A stretch of 64,000 bases of DNA from Bradyrhizobium roseum (GCF_030413175.1 NZ_CP129212.1:2294001-2358000); one strand, 5' to 3'. Numbered from the stretch's first letter, positions 53,253 through 62,500 are shown. Numbers and translations: made by a program. Notes: a model not told the origin generated them from the letters alone.

Positions 53253-53822
53253 ATGCTGACAAGACGACAAGCCGTCGCTGCCGTTGGCCTCAGTGCGTTA
53301 GGTCTTCGTGCCTCGCCGGCAGCTGCCAAGCCAACGCTCGGTGAGGACGGGCTGTACCAGATGGACTGGTATCTGGAGAGCTTCCTCGATCTGCCCGAGG
53401 ATCTTGCCGGCGCAACCGCAAAGGGCAAGCGGTTCGCGATCCTGTGGGGGCTCAAGGGATGTCCCGCCTGCAAGCGGATGCACGAGGTGCATTTGCTGGA
53501 CCCTCGAATCGAGGCCTATATCCGCGACAATTTCGAGATACTGCACCTCAACCATATCGGTGCGCGCACGGTGACCGATTTCGACGGGCGAAAGCTCGGC
53601 GAGAAGGCGTTCGGCGAGAGCTATGCTGTACGCTTCACGCCGACGATCCAGTTCTTCCCCGAGAATACCACGGGCCTCGCGTCGTTGGGCGGGCAGGCGA
53701 GGGAAGTCGCGCGCATGCCGGGCCTGCTTGAGCCGACCGCGTTTCTGGCAATGTTTCGCTACGTGCGCGAGAAAGGCTACGAGACGACGCCGTTTCCTGA
53801 GTGGCTGAAGAAGCAGGTTTGA
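53253..53822 (+). CDS. soxW: SoxW periplasmic thioredoxin
   Basis: Thioredoxin-fold protein, 189 aa, with GGGAGG before the ATG. Signal sequence with twin arginine (LTRRQAVAAVGLSALGLRA, ending AAA). Active site Cys70-x2-Cys73 (GLKGCPACKRMHE); the cis-Pro loop is RFTPTIQFFPE. Partner of SoxV in keeping Sox proteins reduced. The short MLTRRQ start has RR but not a full Tat SRRxFLK box, so Sec export is also possible. Confidence 0.88.
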   Translation: MLTRRQAVAAVGLSALGLRASPAAAKPTLGEDGLYQMDWYLESFLDLPEDLAGATAKGKRFAILWGLKGCPACKRMHEVHLLDPRIEAYIRDNFEILHLNHIGARTVTDFDGRKLGEKAFGESYAVRFTPTIQFFPENTTGLASLGGQAREVARMPGLLEPTAFLAMFRYVREKGYETTPFPEWLKKQV

Positions 53823-53847
53823 GGCAGGGCGCTGGATCGGGGATTTT

Positions 53848-54405
53848 CTAGAAATCCAGCTTGTCGCGAATGGCCGCGATGCCGGCCTTGGCGCAGGCTT
53901 CGTCGGCATCACCGCCGGGTGCCCCGGAGACGCCGATGGCGCCGACCATTGAACCGGCCGCTTCAACTACATTGCCGCCGCCGACGATCACGACCCCCGG
54001 CAGGTTGCGGATGCCGGCCTGCGGCATTCCCGGCTGGGTGATGGAGATCAGCTCCATCGTGTTGGTGCGGAAGCTTGCAGCTGTCCAGGCTTTGCCGGCA
54101 GCGGTGGCCGGCGTATGTGGGCCGGCCAGACGATCGCGCAGCACCACCTGGGTGATGCCGAAGCGATCGACCACCGCGACGGCGACCTGAAATCCGAGCT
54201 TTCGGCATTCGGCGAGCGATGCGCGGCCAAGATCGAGCGCCAGCTCCGGGCTCAGCGATTTGTAGGTGATGATCGAGTCCTGCGCGCGGACCGGAGTCGA
54301 GAGCAGGACTCCGGCTGCTAGCGCAGCCAGCACTGCGCGAGAGGCCCGGCCTCGCGCAACCGAGGCTTCAATTTTGCAGCGCCTGATTACCTTACGCATT
54401 TTCAT
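53848..54405 (-). CDS. GlcG/HbpS-family protein in the soxXA operon
   Basis: Exported protein of 185 aa from the GlcG/HbpS (heme-binding, DUF336) family. A signal segment (about 20-42) is followed by the domain ELALDLGRASLAECRKLGF, VAVAVVDRFGITQVVLRD, ASFRTNTMELISITQPG, GGGNVVEAAGSMVGAIGVSGA, and DADEACAKAGIAAI. It overlaps none of its neighbours but follows soxX by six bases, in the same direction. A heme-related or small-molecule role near c-type cytochromes is plausible, not shown. A second ATG two codons in is an alternative start. Confidence 0.82.
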   Translation of the reverse strand: MKMRKVIRRCKIEASVARGRASRAVLAALAAGVLLSTPVRAQDSIITYKSLSPELALDLGRASLAECRKLGFQVAVAVVDRFGITQVVLRDRLAGPHTPATAAGKAWTAASFRTNTMELISITQPGMPQAGIRNLPGVVIVGGGNVVEAAGSMVGAIGVSGAPGGDADEACAKAGIAAIRDKLDF

Positions 54406-54411
54406 GTCAGC

Positions 54412-55047
54412 CTATTTGTTGACCGGCGATTCCGGATCGAACAGAAACGCCACGATATCCTTGATCTGCTGCTCGCTCAGGACCTTGTTGGCGCCGAACC
54501 GCGGCATGTTCGAACATGCCACGACGGCCTGCGAGTCGTAGATTTTTGCGAAAGCGTTCTTGGCTTCCGCCGGATCGAACTTTCGGTCCTTGCCGTAGGA
54601 CGTCAGGCTGGGGCCAAGCGTGCCGTAGCTTACCTCGGCTTTTTCCATCTGGTGGCAGGCGTAGCAATTCCCGCCGCTGATGGTCTTGTCATCATCGGAG
54701 AATTGGCCGCCGCGGCCGTTATTGGCGATCTTCTGGCCTTCTTTCCAGTTGCCAAGCCATTTGCCGTCAGCCGGGAACACCACCTTCGCCAGTTCGCGCG
54801 CGACGATCTTGTCGGCCTCGGCGGAGGGGACGTCGTTGCGGTAGAGATTGCAGGTCGCGAGCGTGTCGTCAGGCTTGATGCGCGACTGCCATTCCGGCGG
54901 AGCCTTTCCAAACGTCGCTTGCAGATACGTCTCGACCAGGGCGGGGTCGACCTTCGTCGTTGTGGCCTGGGCGTTTGCCGTCAACGGAAAGCCCGCGATG
55001 ACGCCGGCGGTCAGGACGAACGCGGCAAATCTTGAAGTCGTGTGCAT
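54412..55047 (-). CDS. soxX: SoxX, c-type cytochrome of the SoxXA complex
   Basis: Periplasmic mono-heme cytochrome, 211 aa from ATG 55047 (GGGGGA site upstream; a longer open frame overlaps soxA and lacks signal character). Signal peptide ends near NAQA. Heme motif Cys128-x2-Cys131-His132 (GGNCYACHQ), probable axial Met181 (CSNMPRFG). Two more cysteines (66, 178) could form a disulfide. With SoxA it links the sulfur substrate to SoxY by oxidation. Confidence 0.92.
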   Translation of the reverse strand: MHTTSRFAAFVLTAGVIAGFPLTANAQATTTKVDPALVETYLQATFGKAPPEWQSRIKPDDTLATCNLYRNDVPSAEADKIVARELAKVVFPADGKWLGNWKEGQKIANNGRGGQFSDDDKTISGGNCYACHQMEKAEVSYGTLGPSLTSYGKDRKFDPAEAKNAFAKIYDSQAVVACSNMPRFGANKVLSEQQIKDIVAFLFDPESPVNK

Positions 55048-55060
55048 GATGCGTCCCCCT

Positions 55061-55882
55061 TCAGCGCTTGATCGACGGGACTGCGATCTCGCCGCCCATC
55101 GCCTGTTTCTGCAGAAAAACGGTGAGCGCCGTGATGGTGTCGGAACCATATTCCGGGACAGGCCAGCGCTGCTGCCGATAGCAGTCCCACAGCCGGTGCT
55201 GCATGGTGCGCAGCGCACCCTGCGAAACGCGATAGGTCGGCCACGTTCCCATGGTTTCCTGCGGCTGCTTGCCGGGCTTTGAAAAATCCGGAAGTCCCTG
55301 CAGCCGGATGCGCTTGCCCTCGTCGGCGTGACAGGTGGCGCAAGAGAAATCCATCACGCCGCCGCGCCGGTAGAACAGTGCCTCGCCGACCGCGGCCATT
55401 TCCTGTTCCTTGGGATGCTTGAGCTGGACGTCGATCTTCATGCCGCTGGACTTGTTGGCGATGAAGGCCACGAGGTCTTCCATGTCGGAGGCTTTGCCCG
55501 GGCCGGAAAAGCGGCGGGCGACGACGTCCTTGGTGTCCAGGCCCTGGACGTTCTGCATGCACCACAGAAGCCGCTGCTCAAGGTCCATGACCCTGCCGGA
55601 ATCTGCAAAAAAGCGCGGCAATTGGGCGAACGCGCCTTCGAGCTTGCCCGCGCCGAGCCCGAGATCGCAGCCTTCGAGCGAGACATTCTTGCTGCCACGC
55701 TTCTCGCCCCACAGAATTTCGCCGCGGTCGACCGCGAGAAATCCAGGATTTGAGAACGGGTCGGAGATCATCGCGCGATAGCGCTCGATTTCCTTCTCGC
55801 TGGCGTCTTGGGCGCGGGCGGCAATGTTCAATGGTAAGAGCAGGATAACGGCTGCGGCAGCCGCGGCTTTGGCCAGTCTCAT
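55061..55882 (-). CDS. soxA: SoxA, catalytic cytochrome of the SoxXA complex
   Basis: Periplasmic c-type cytochrome, 273 aa, signal peptide about 1-24. One heme motif is present, Cys181-x2-Cys184-His185 ([11 protein letters not shown]). The catalytic Cys that ligates heme is Cys234 ([10 protein letters not shown]). The N-terminal half has no CxxCH; single cysteines 72 and 108 stand there instead, as in mono-heme SoxA proteins. It lies just upstream of soxX and divergent from soxYZBCD. Confidence 0.92.
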   Translation of the reverse strand: MRLAKAAAAAAVILLLPLNIAARAQDASEKEIERYRAMISDPFSNPGFLAVDRGEILWGEKRGSKNVSLEGCDLGLGAGKLEGAFAQLPRFFADSGRVMDLEQRLLWCMQNVQGLDTKDVVARRFSGPGKASDMEDLVAFIANKSSGMKIDVQLKHPKEQEMAAVGEALFYRRGGVMDFSCATCHADEGKRIRLQGLPDFSKPGKQPQETMGTWPTYRVSQGALRTMQHRLWDCYRQQRWPVPEYGSDTITALTVFLQKQAMGGEIAVPSIKR

Positions 55883-56068
55883 TTATTCGGTTCTCCCTCC
55901 ACAAGACCGTCTTTGCGGTCCTTAAAGCGTCACCGGGATCAATCCGGCATCTTTACATTCAAAAAAAACAATATAATGATATTTGCAGATGATGATAGAT
56001 CAAACCTGAAGACGTCAAGATATACTTATCGACAGGGATGCGTAAGAAATCCCGCGGGAGGACGTAGA
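55883..56068. promoter_or_regulatory. Divergent soxA/soxY control region
   Basis: A 186-base AT-rich intergenic region between the two divergent sox units. It contains A-tracts (TTCAAAAAAAACAATATAATG, around 55957-55980) and the segment TTACATTCAA, whose complement shares TTTGAAT with the AT-rich segment before the first YeeE gene. Promoters and a SoxR operator for both units should be here, but no unique palindrome is obvious. Confidence 0.55.
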
Positions 56069-56533
56069 ATGAAACTGAAAGCAGTCGCAAAGACCCGCCG
56101 TGAAGCACTGGCGCTTGCGGGTATCGCCGGACTGGCCGCGTTGATCGCGCCCAGAATCTCGCTGGCCGACGAGCAGGCCGTTGCCGCCGAAATCAAAAAG
56201 CTCTACGGCGACAAGAAGATCGAGAGCGGCAAGATCAAGCTCGACGTGCCGGAAATCGCCGAGAACGGCCTTGTGGTGCCGGTGACCGTCGATGTCGAAA
56301 GCCCCATGACCGAGCAGGATTACGTCAAGGCGGTTCATATCTTCGCGGACGGCAATCCGCTTCCCGGGATCGTCAGCTACAAGTTCACGCCGGCCTGCGG
56401 AAAAGCATCCGCCTCGACGCGCATGCGCCTCGCGCAGACCCAGAACATCGTCTGCATCGCGGAGATGTCGAACGGCAATCTTCACATGGCCAAGGCCAGT
56501 GTGAAGGTCACGATCGGCGGCTGCGGCGGCTGA
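56069..56533 (+). CDS. soxY: SoxY, sulfur carrier protein
   Basis: Substrate carrier, 154 aa from ATG 56069 (GGGAGGA site). Tat-type signal (KTRREALALAGIAGLAALIA). The protein ends in the swinging-arm motif GGCGG with the carrier Cys152. Middle segments VVPVTVDVESPM and IFADGNPLP are standard. Forms the SoxYZ heterodimer with the next gene product; sulfur intermediates are attached to the C-terminal Cys. Confidence 0.95.
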   Translation: MKLKAVAKTRREALALAGIAGLAALIAPRISLADEQAVAAEIKKLYGDKKIESGKIKLDVPEIAENGLVVPVTVDVESPMTEQDYVKAVHIFADGNPLPGIVSYKFTPACGKASASTRMRLAQTQNIVCIAEMSNGNLHMAKASVKVTIGGCGG

Positions 56534-56577
56534 TCGGAACAGCCTTCGACAAGAAACAACAGGCGAGGAATTTTCAA

Positions 56578-56907
56578 ATGGCCAACACACCCACCCCGCG
56601 CGTTCGCCTTCCAGCCCAGGCGAAGTCCGGCGAACTGATCGAGATCAAGACTCTCATTTCACACGAGATGGAGTCGGGGCAGCGCAAGGATGCCGCAGGA
56701 AAGATCATTCCGCGCAAGATCATCAACAAGTTCATCGCTGCGTTCAACGGCAAGGTCGTGTTCGAAGCTGAATGGAATCCGGCTATCTCCGCTAATCCCT
56801 ATCAGTCCTTTTTCTACAAGGCGGTCGAAAGCGGTGAGTTCACCTTCACTTGGAAGGATGACGACGGCTCGGACTATGTCGCAAAGAACAAGCTGACGGT
56901 GGCTTGA
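56578..56907 (+). CDS. soxZ: SoxZ
   Basis: Partner of SoxY, 109 aa, GAGGAA ribosome site. Typical opening PRVRLPAQAKSGELIEIKTLISHEMESG and ending FTFTWKDDDGSDYVAKNKLTV, an immunoglobulin-like fold without signal peptide; it is exported with SoxY as a complex. 44 bases after soxY. Confidence 0.95.
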   Translation: MANTPTPRVRLPAQAKSGELIEIKTLISHEMESGQRKDAAGKIIPRKIINKFIAAFNGKVVFEAEWNPAISANPYQSFFYKAVESGEFTFTWKDDDGSDYVAKNKLTVA

Positions 56908-56999
56908 GAATGCACGGCGCGGGCCACCATAGGCTTCGCAAGCGCTGACATTTCCGAAAAGACGCCCCTTCGTTGCGAAGGGGATCGAAAGGCAGATCG

Positions 57000-58697
57000 A
57001 TGATCTCGAGGCGGGAGTTCCTGCAGGCGACGGCGGCTGCGTCGGCGCTGACGGTCGGAAGCGGCATGGGCGGGCTTGGGCGCGTCGCGGCCCAGCAGCG
57101 CCTGACCCAGGCCGACATCACGCGCTTCGATCCGCTCGGCACGGTTACCATTCTGCACGTGACCGATATTCACGCACAACTGATGCCGCTGTATTTCCGC
57201 GAGCCATCGGTCAATCTCGGCGTCGGCGAGGTCAAGGGATTGCCGCCGCATATCTCGGACGCCGAGTTTCGGAAATACTTCAACATCGCAACTGGATCCG
57301 CAGACGCATTCGCGCTGACGTCGGATGATTTCGTTTCGCTCGCCCGCAACTACGGGCGCATGGGCGGCATGGATCGCATCGCTACGCTGACAGGTGCCGT
57401 GCGCGCCGAACGCGGCGATGATAAGGTGCTGTTGCTCGATGGCGGTGACACCTGGCAGGGAAGCTGGACTTCCTTGCAGACCAAGGCCCAGGACATGGTT
57501 GATGTCATGTCGGCGCTGAAGGTCGATGCGATGGTCGGCCATTGGGAATTCACCTACGGCGCCGAGCGCGTCAAGGAGATCACAGACAAGGCGCCGTTTG
57601 CGTTTCTGGCGCAAAACGTCCGCGACAATGAGTGGCAGGAGCCGGTTTTTGAACCGCGAAAGATGTTCGAGCGCGGCGGCGCGAAGATCGCCGTGATCGG
57701 TCAGGCGTTGCCGCGCACCGCGGTGGCCAATCCGCGGTGGATGTTTCCAAAGTGGGAGTTTGGCATCCGCGAGGAGGACATGCAGAAGCAGGTCGACGAA
57801 TCCCGCGCCGAGGGCGCGTCGATCGTCGTGCTGCTGTCGCATAATGGCTTCGACGTCGATCGAAAGCTCGCGAGCCGCGTCAAGGGCCTCGACGTCATCT
57901 TGACCGCCCATACCCATGACGCGATGCCGGGGCTGATCCGCGTCGGCGACACGGCGCTGGTGGCCTCGGGTTCACACGGCAAGTTCGTCTCGCGCCTCGA
58001 TATCGAGGTAAAGGACAAAAAGGTGTCCGGCATCCGGTTCAAGCTGATGCCGGTGTTCTCGGACGCGATCAAACCCGATCCGGGCATGGCAGCGCTGATC
58101 GAAAAGGTGAGGTCCCCGTTTGCAAAGGATCTGGCGCGAACGATCGGCAAGACTGAATCGCTGCTTTACCGCCGCGGCAATTTCAACGGCACGTTTGATG
58201 ACCTGATCTGCAACGCCATGCTGTCCGAACGGGACGCCGAGATCGCGCTGTCGCCAGGATTCCGTTGGGGCGGAACGCTGATTCCCGGCGACGCGATTAC
58301 CTGGGAGCACGTCACCAATGCGACCGCGATCACCTACCCAAACTGTTATCGCAACCAGATGACCGGCGCGCAGTTGAAGGAAGTTCTCGAAGACATCGCC
58401 GACAATATCTTCCATCGCGATCCCTATTTCCAGGGCGGTGGCGACATGGTCCGGATCGGCGGAATGGGCTACGCCATCGATGTCTCCAAGCCGATGGGAT
58501 CGCGAATCTCGGACCTGACGCACCTGAAATCGGGCAAGCCGATCGAGGCCGCCAAGACCTATACCGTCTCGGGCTGGGCCAGCATCAACGAGAACACGCA
58601 AGGTCCGCCAATCTGGGATGTCGTCGCGGCCCATGTCGCCAAGCTTGGCGCCGTGACCGTTCAGCCGAATACCGCGGTGAAGGTCACGGGAGCCTGA
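57000..58697 (+). CDS. soxB: SoxB, sulfate thiol esterase
   Basis: Di-manganese hydrolase, 565 aa from ATG 57000 (AAAGG site; Tat signal SRREFLQATAAAS). Metallophosphoesterase motifs: VTDIHAQL, LLDGGDTWQGS, VGHWEFTYG, LLSHNGFD, TAHTHD. The 5'-nucleotidase C-terminal domain follows (GTFDDLICNAMLSE, GGDMVRIGGMGYAID). It removes the sulfone group from SoxY-bound intermediates as sulfate. The frame is open from a TTG at 56973, but the Tat motif fits the later ATG. Confidence 0.95.
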   Translation: MISRREFLQATAAASALTVGSGMGGLGRVAAQQRLTQADITRFDPLGTVTILHVTDIHAQLMPLYFREPSVNLGVGEVKGLPPHISDAEFRKYFNIATGSADAFALTSDDFVSLARNYGRMGGMDRIATLTGAVRAERGDDKVLLLDGGDTWQGSWTSLQTKAQDMVDVMSALKVDAMVGHWEFTYGAERVKEITDKAPFAFLAQNVRDNEWQEPVFEPRKMFERGGAKIAVIGQALPRTAVANPRWMFPKWEFGIREEDMQKQVDESRAEGASIVVLLSHNGFDVDRKLASRVKGLDVILTAHTHDAMPGLIRVGDTALVASGSHGKFVSRLDIEVKDKKVSGIRFKLMPVFSDAIKPDPGMAALIEKVRSPFAKDLARTIGKTESLLYRRGNFNGTFDDLICNAMLSERDAEIALSPGFRWGGTLIPGDAITWEHVTNATAITYPNCYRNQMTGAQLKEVLEDIADNIFHRDPYFQGGGDMVRIGGMGYAIDVSKPMGSRISDLTHLKSGKPIEAAKTYTVSGWASINENTQGPPIWDVVAAHVAKLGAVTVQPNTAVKVTGA

Positions 58698-58766
58698 CGA
58701 TGGCGGTCAGCGCAGTCAATCGCGATGAACATATTCACGTATTAAGATAAACAGGAGGGATGCCGC

Positions 58767-60047
58767 ATGAGTGATAGATCATCGGCGGATATTCTCGATC
58801 GTCGCCGCTTCCTCGGCGGGGCAGGTCTTGCAGGAGCCAGCGTTGCGCTCGGCGCAATGCCTTCAGTTGCAGGCGAAACCGCCAAACCCGATCCACTGAT
58901 CACCGAGGTACAGGATTGGTCGCGCTATCTTGGCGACGGCGTCGACAAGCGACCCTATGGTTCGCCGTCCAAGTTCGAAAAGAACGTGGTCCGGCGCGAC
59001 GTACCGTGGCTGACGGCTTCGGCCGAATCGTCGGTCAATTTCACGCCGTTGCATGAGCTGGACGGGATCATCACGCCGTCGGGATTGTGCTTTGAGCGTC
59101 ACCATAGCGGTATCGCCGAGATCAATCCGGCGGATCACCGTCTGATGATCAACGGTCTTGTCGACAAGCCGCTGGTGTTCACGATGGAGGATATCAAGCG
59201 GATGCCACGCGTGAACAGGATTCACTTCCTGGAATGCGCGGCGAATTCCGGCATGGAATGGCGCGGCGCCCAGCTCAACGGCTGCCAGTTCACCCACGGC
59301 ATGATTCACAACGTCCTCTATACCGGCGTGCCGCTCAGGGTGCTGCTCGAGGAGGCAGGCCTCAAACCGAGCGCGAAATGGCTGATGCTCGAAGGCGCCG
59401 ATGCGGCCGGCATGAACCGTTCGCTGCCGATCAAGAAAGCCATGGACGACGTCGTTCTGGCGTTCGCGATGAACGGCGAAGCGCTGCGTCCCGAACAGGG
59501 CTATCCCTTGCGCGCCGTAATTCCGGGCTGGGAAGGCAATCTCTGGGTGAAATGGCTGCGCCGCATCGAGGCGGGCGACCAGCCATGGCAGACTCGCGAG
59601 GAAACTTCGAAATATACCGATCTGCTGGCCGACGGCCGCTCGCGCAAACATACCTTCGTCATGGACGCAAAGTCCGTGGTGACGAATCCGTCGCCGCAAG
59701 CGCCGCTGCGGCAGAAGGGTCGCAACGTCCTCAGCGGTGTTGCTTGGTCCGGCCGCGGCACCGTCAAGCGGGTGGACGTGTCCTTGGACGGCGGACGAAA
59801 CTGGCAGACCGCACGTATCGACGGGCCGGTCTTGGATAAATCGATGGTGCGCTTCTACGTCGATTTCGACTGGAACGGTCAGGAACTGATGATCCAGTCG
59901 AGGGCAATGGATTCGACCGGCTATGTGCAGCCGTCGAAAGAAGAGTTGCGCAAGGTCAGGGGCGTCAATTCGATCTATCACAATAACGGTATCCAGACCT
60001 GGCTGGTACGTTCGGGCGGGGAGACTGAAAATGTCGAGATTGGCTGA
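58767..60047 (+). CDS. soxC: SoxC, molybdenum subunit of sulfane dehydrogenase
   Basis: Sulfite-oxidase-fold molybdoprotein, 426 aa. Tat-like signal (LDRRRFLGGAGLAGASVALG). Moco-ligating Cys157 in HFLECAANSG; oxidoreductase core (HHSGIAEINPADHRLMINGLV) and C-terminal dimerisation domain (GVAWSGRGTVKRVDVSLDGGRNW). With SoxD it oxidises the sulfane sulfur on SoxY. GGAGGG ribosome site. Overlaps soxD by 17 bases. Confidence 0.95.
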   Translation: MSDRSSADILDRRRFLGGAGLAGASVALGAMPSVAGETAKPDPLITEVQDWSRYLGDGVDKRPYGSPSKFEKNVVRRDVPWLTASAESSVNFTPLHELDGIITPSGLCFERHHSGIAEINPADHRLMINGLVDKPLVFTMEDIKRMPRVNRIHFLECAANSGMEWRGAQLNGCQFTHGMIHNVLYTGVPLRVLLEEAGLKPSAKWLMLEGADAAGMNRSLPIKKAMDDVVLAFAMNGEALRPEQGYPLRAVIPGWEGNLWVKWLRRIEAGDQPWQTREETSKYTDLLADGRSRKHTFVMDAKSVVTNPSPQAPLRQKGRNVLSGVAWSGRGTVKRVDVSLDGGRNWQTARIDGPVLDKSMVRFYVDFDWNGQELMIQSRAMDSTGYVQPSKEELRKVRGVNSIYHNNGIQTWLVRSGGETENVEIG

Positions 60048-60738
60048 TGCCGCTTTCCTCGTCGTCCTCTGCAGTTTCGCAAGCGGTGTGCTGATGGCGG
60101 AAGGATCGGCCCAGCAGGTTGCTGGGCGTGAGCCGGCCAAAGTTGCAACCCAACTTGGTCTTGGGCGACCTGCGCTACCGGAGGAGATCAAGGCCTGGGA
60201 TATCGACGTTCGACCCGATGGCAGGGGCCTTCCGGTCGGAAAGGGAACAGCAAAGCAAGGCGATGAGATCTTTCAGGCGCAATGTGCTTCCTGTCACGGC
60301 GAATTCGGGCAGGGCGTCGGGCGCTGGCCTGTGCTGGCCGGTGGCGCCGGCACTCTGAAGGCGGACCGGCCGGACAAGACGGTCGGATCATTCTGGCCGG
60401 ATCTATCGACGGTGTTCGACTATATCCAGCGCGCGATGCCCTACGGCAATGCGCGGTCGCTTTCAAGTGACGAGATCTATGCCTTGACCGCCTATATCCT
60501 GACGATGAACGACGTCATCAAGGATGAAAATTTCGAACTCAACGAAAAGAATTTTGCCTCGATCAAGATGCCGAATGCCGCGGCGTTCTATGATGATGAT
60601 CGCGAGATCGCGGAGAAGCAGTTCTGGAACAAGGAGCCGTGCATGAAAAACTGCCGGCCGGCGTCGCCTAAGGTAACTGGTCGGGCGATTTCGGTGGACG
60701 TGACGCCCGACAGCAAGGCCGGACCGAAGGTGGATTGA
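60031..60738 (+). CDS. soxD: SoxD, cytochrome subunit of sulfane dehydrogenase (short form)
   Basis: Periplasmic c-type cytochrome, 235 aa. Signal peptide about 1-27. One heme motif Cys85-x2-Cys88-His89 (AQCASCHGEFGQG), axial Met probably in RAMPYGNAR. Full-length di-heme SoxD proteins are far longer, and the C-terminal heme domain is absent here; instead the tail has a Cys-x3-Cys pair (EPCMKNCRP). ATG 60031 lies inside soxC. It completes the soxYZBCD unit. Confidence 0.92.
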   Translation: MSRLADAAFLVVLCSFASGVLMAEGSAQQVAGREPAKVATQLGLGRPALPEEIKAWDIDVRPDGRGLPVGKGTAKQGDEIFQAQCASCHGEFGQGVGRWPVLAGGAGTLKADRPDKTVGSFWPDLSTVFDYIQRAMPYGNARSLSSDEIYALTAYILTMNDVIKDENFELNEKNFASIKMPNAAAFYDDDREIAEKQFWNKEPCMKNCRPASPKVTGRAISVDVTPDSKAGPKVD

Positions 60739-60821
60739 CGCATTGTGGTTGTCCGCCGGTGGCCACTCTTCCAACCGGCTCGGCGCGGTCGATCAAGGCA
60801 AGCGCAGGACATAGCCCGGGA

Positions 60822-61097
60822 TCAGTAGCGCACCGAAATCACATTGGTGGTATGAAGCACCGGTTCGCAGATCAGGATCGGCCCGTAACGATAGACGTGC
60901 CGTCGGAAGAACGGCTCCCAGTTCGGGGCCGGATAGATGGCAGTCGGACGCGGGCCGGGCTCGCTGCAGGCGCCCACATTCACCGCATACGCGCCGCCAG
61001 CATGCCGCAGATGCCGGGCTTCCGCGGAGCTGGTGGCGGTTACTGCGGTCGCGCCCAGAATGAGAGAGGCAGTCAAAATCGGCTTGATGCGTTTCAT
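60822..61097 (-). CDS. Small exported hypothetical protein
   Basis: A 91-residue protein with a signal peptide (MKRIKPILTASLILGATAVT, cleavage near AEA). The mature part has His/Arg-rich segments (RHLRHAGGAY), two Cys (VGACSEPGPRP, ILICEP) and a Tyr/Pro-rich middle (IYPAPNWEPFFRRHVYRYG). It converges on soxD with 83 bases between. The family is not recognised. Confidence 0.65.
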   Translation of the reverse strand: MKRIKPILTASLILGATAVTATSSAEARHLRHAGGAYAVNVGACSEPGPRPTAIYPAPNWEPFFRRHVYRYGPILICEPVLHTTNVISVRY

Positions 61098-61357
61098 GAA
61101 TCTCGATCCCCAGATCGGCTGATAGTGCAGGAATACCAGGTAACACGTCAACTGCGGTTCGTCGGATAACGCTTCACGACGCGGTGCGGGTAAGCCGCCC
61201 CGGGCACGACGGTTGAGCACCGGATATTATGCCGTTAGAAGTGGAAGCTGCGCAGTTGCCCCACCAATTTGCCGTGTTGAGACCATCATTACGCCATGAG
61301 TGCGCCCGGAACAAACGATTTAAGCGACAAAGTATTTTAACCGGTTGAGTTGTTGCG

Positions 61358-62086
61358 ATGAGACACTTGTGGGCGGTTCTTCTCATTTCGGCTGCGACGC
61401 TACCGGTCTGGTTGGGCATGACCGGCACCGTGGTTGCCCAGTCGGCGGACTCCCAGCCTCGTGCTGTCGATGACGGACCGCCCCCCGGCGCCTGTACTCC
61501 GATCGGTGTGACCGCTTCCGGCGATATTGTTTTCCCGATGACCTGCAGGGATTTCATCGAGCGGCACAAGGCTGCCGACCGTGCCGCCAGTGCGGCAGAG
61601 ACGAAGGCGGCCGCACCCGAAGCCAGCAAGGTTCCTGACGCGACCGAGACGGCCAAGGCGCCCGCTTCACCGGAAGCCGGCAAGGCCAAAATCGCAGCCG
61701 AGTCCAGCAAGGCTCTCACCACTGGGGAAGCCAGCAGGGCTTCAGCCGCGGCCGATGTCGGCGCGCCGACCGCCGTTGAGGCAAGCAAGGCACCAACAGC
61801 GCCCGATTCCGGTCAAGCAGAAGAGAAAGACACCAAGCTCGCTCCGGTAAAAGCTGCGGGGGATGAATCAGACCGGCCCGCAATCAAGCAGGCCGCAGTT
61901 GCGCCGCCCGAGAGCGCCGATCCCGTCAAGTCCTCGGCCGACCCCGCTACCACGGCGGCATTGGATAAACGCGCCAAGGGTCGAAACCGCGTCGCCGGTG
62001 CGCCTAATTGTACCAGATTCCGAACCTACAACGCCGCGAGCGGAACCTATCGCGATTTCAACGGACAGCGCCGGCCGTGCCCCTGA
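61358..62086 (+). CDS. Exported Ala/Lys-rich protein with BA14K-like C-terminus
   Basis: Exported protein of 242 aa. A signal peptide (about 1-28) is followed by a short ordered part (GACTPIGVTASGDIVFPMTCRDFIE), then about 130 residues of low-complexity linker rich in Ala, Lys, Pro, Ser and Glu (ASKAPTAPDSG, AEETK-type units). The end is NCTRFRTYNAASGTYRDFNGQRRPC, the pattern of BA14K/lectin-like tails. The linker may span the cell wall. Role unknown. Confidence 0.75.
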   Translation: MRHLWAVLLISAATLPVWLGMTGTVVAQSADSQPRAVDDGPPPGACTPIGVTASGDIVFPMTCRDFIERHKAADRAASAAETKAAAPEASKVPDATETAKAPASPEAGKAKIAAESSKALTTGEASRASAAADVGAPTAVEASKAPTAPDSGQAEEKDTKLAPVKAAGDESDRPAIKQAAVAPPESADPVKSSADPATTAALDKRAKGRNRVAGAPNCTRFRTYNAASGTYRDFNGQRRPCP

Positions 62087-62199
62087 GCGGTTGATCCCCC
62101 ATCTCGCGTGGCGCTTCCTTTTTCTTTTCGGACCTCGTGCCCAGCGTTTGACGCCACCAGCGTGAAATGCTGCAATGCAGCCATTGCAGTGCAGGCGTG

Positions 62200-62397
62200 A
62201 TGATGACCGAGATTGTAGATCGCATTTTGAGCGCGTCCGGGCACAGGGATTTGGACGCGCAATCTCGGGCAAAGATCATACGCTATTTGGAAACGCTGAG
62301 GTCGGCGGGGAATCGCGACGAACAACAGTTGACGGTCTTTGGTCTCGCGTATCTCGATCAGCTCTTCAATCCAGATCCGCGCTATAGCGGCTGCTAG
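62200..62397 (+). CDS. Small hypothetical protein
   Basis: A 65-residue helical protein (MMTEIVDRILSASGHRDLDA, RAKIIRYLETLRSAGNRDEQ, LTVFGLAYLDQLF). The ribosome site is weak and the next ATG is one codon later. The amphipathic helices and short length resemble small rhizobial hypothetical proteins. No known family. Confidence 0.58.
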   Translation: MMTEIVDRILSASGHRDLDAQSRAKIIRYLETLRSAGNRDEQQLTVFGLAYLDQLFNPDPRYSGC

Positions 62398-62500
62398 CCT
62401 ACGTAAATGAGTGGCGTTGACGCGCGATCGTCAACTTCTGACTTGAAGAGCAAAGGTCGAGCCGCTTAGCTCCTCGCTCTCTTCCCCGTGGGAGCTGCGC

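Noticed and set aside
58863..60191. 442-codon open frame on the minus strand
   Set aside because: It is fully antisense to soxC and soxD, which have unmistakable Moco and heme motifs.
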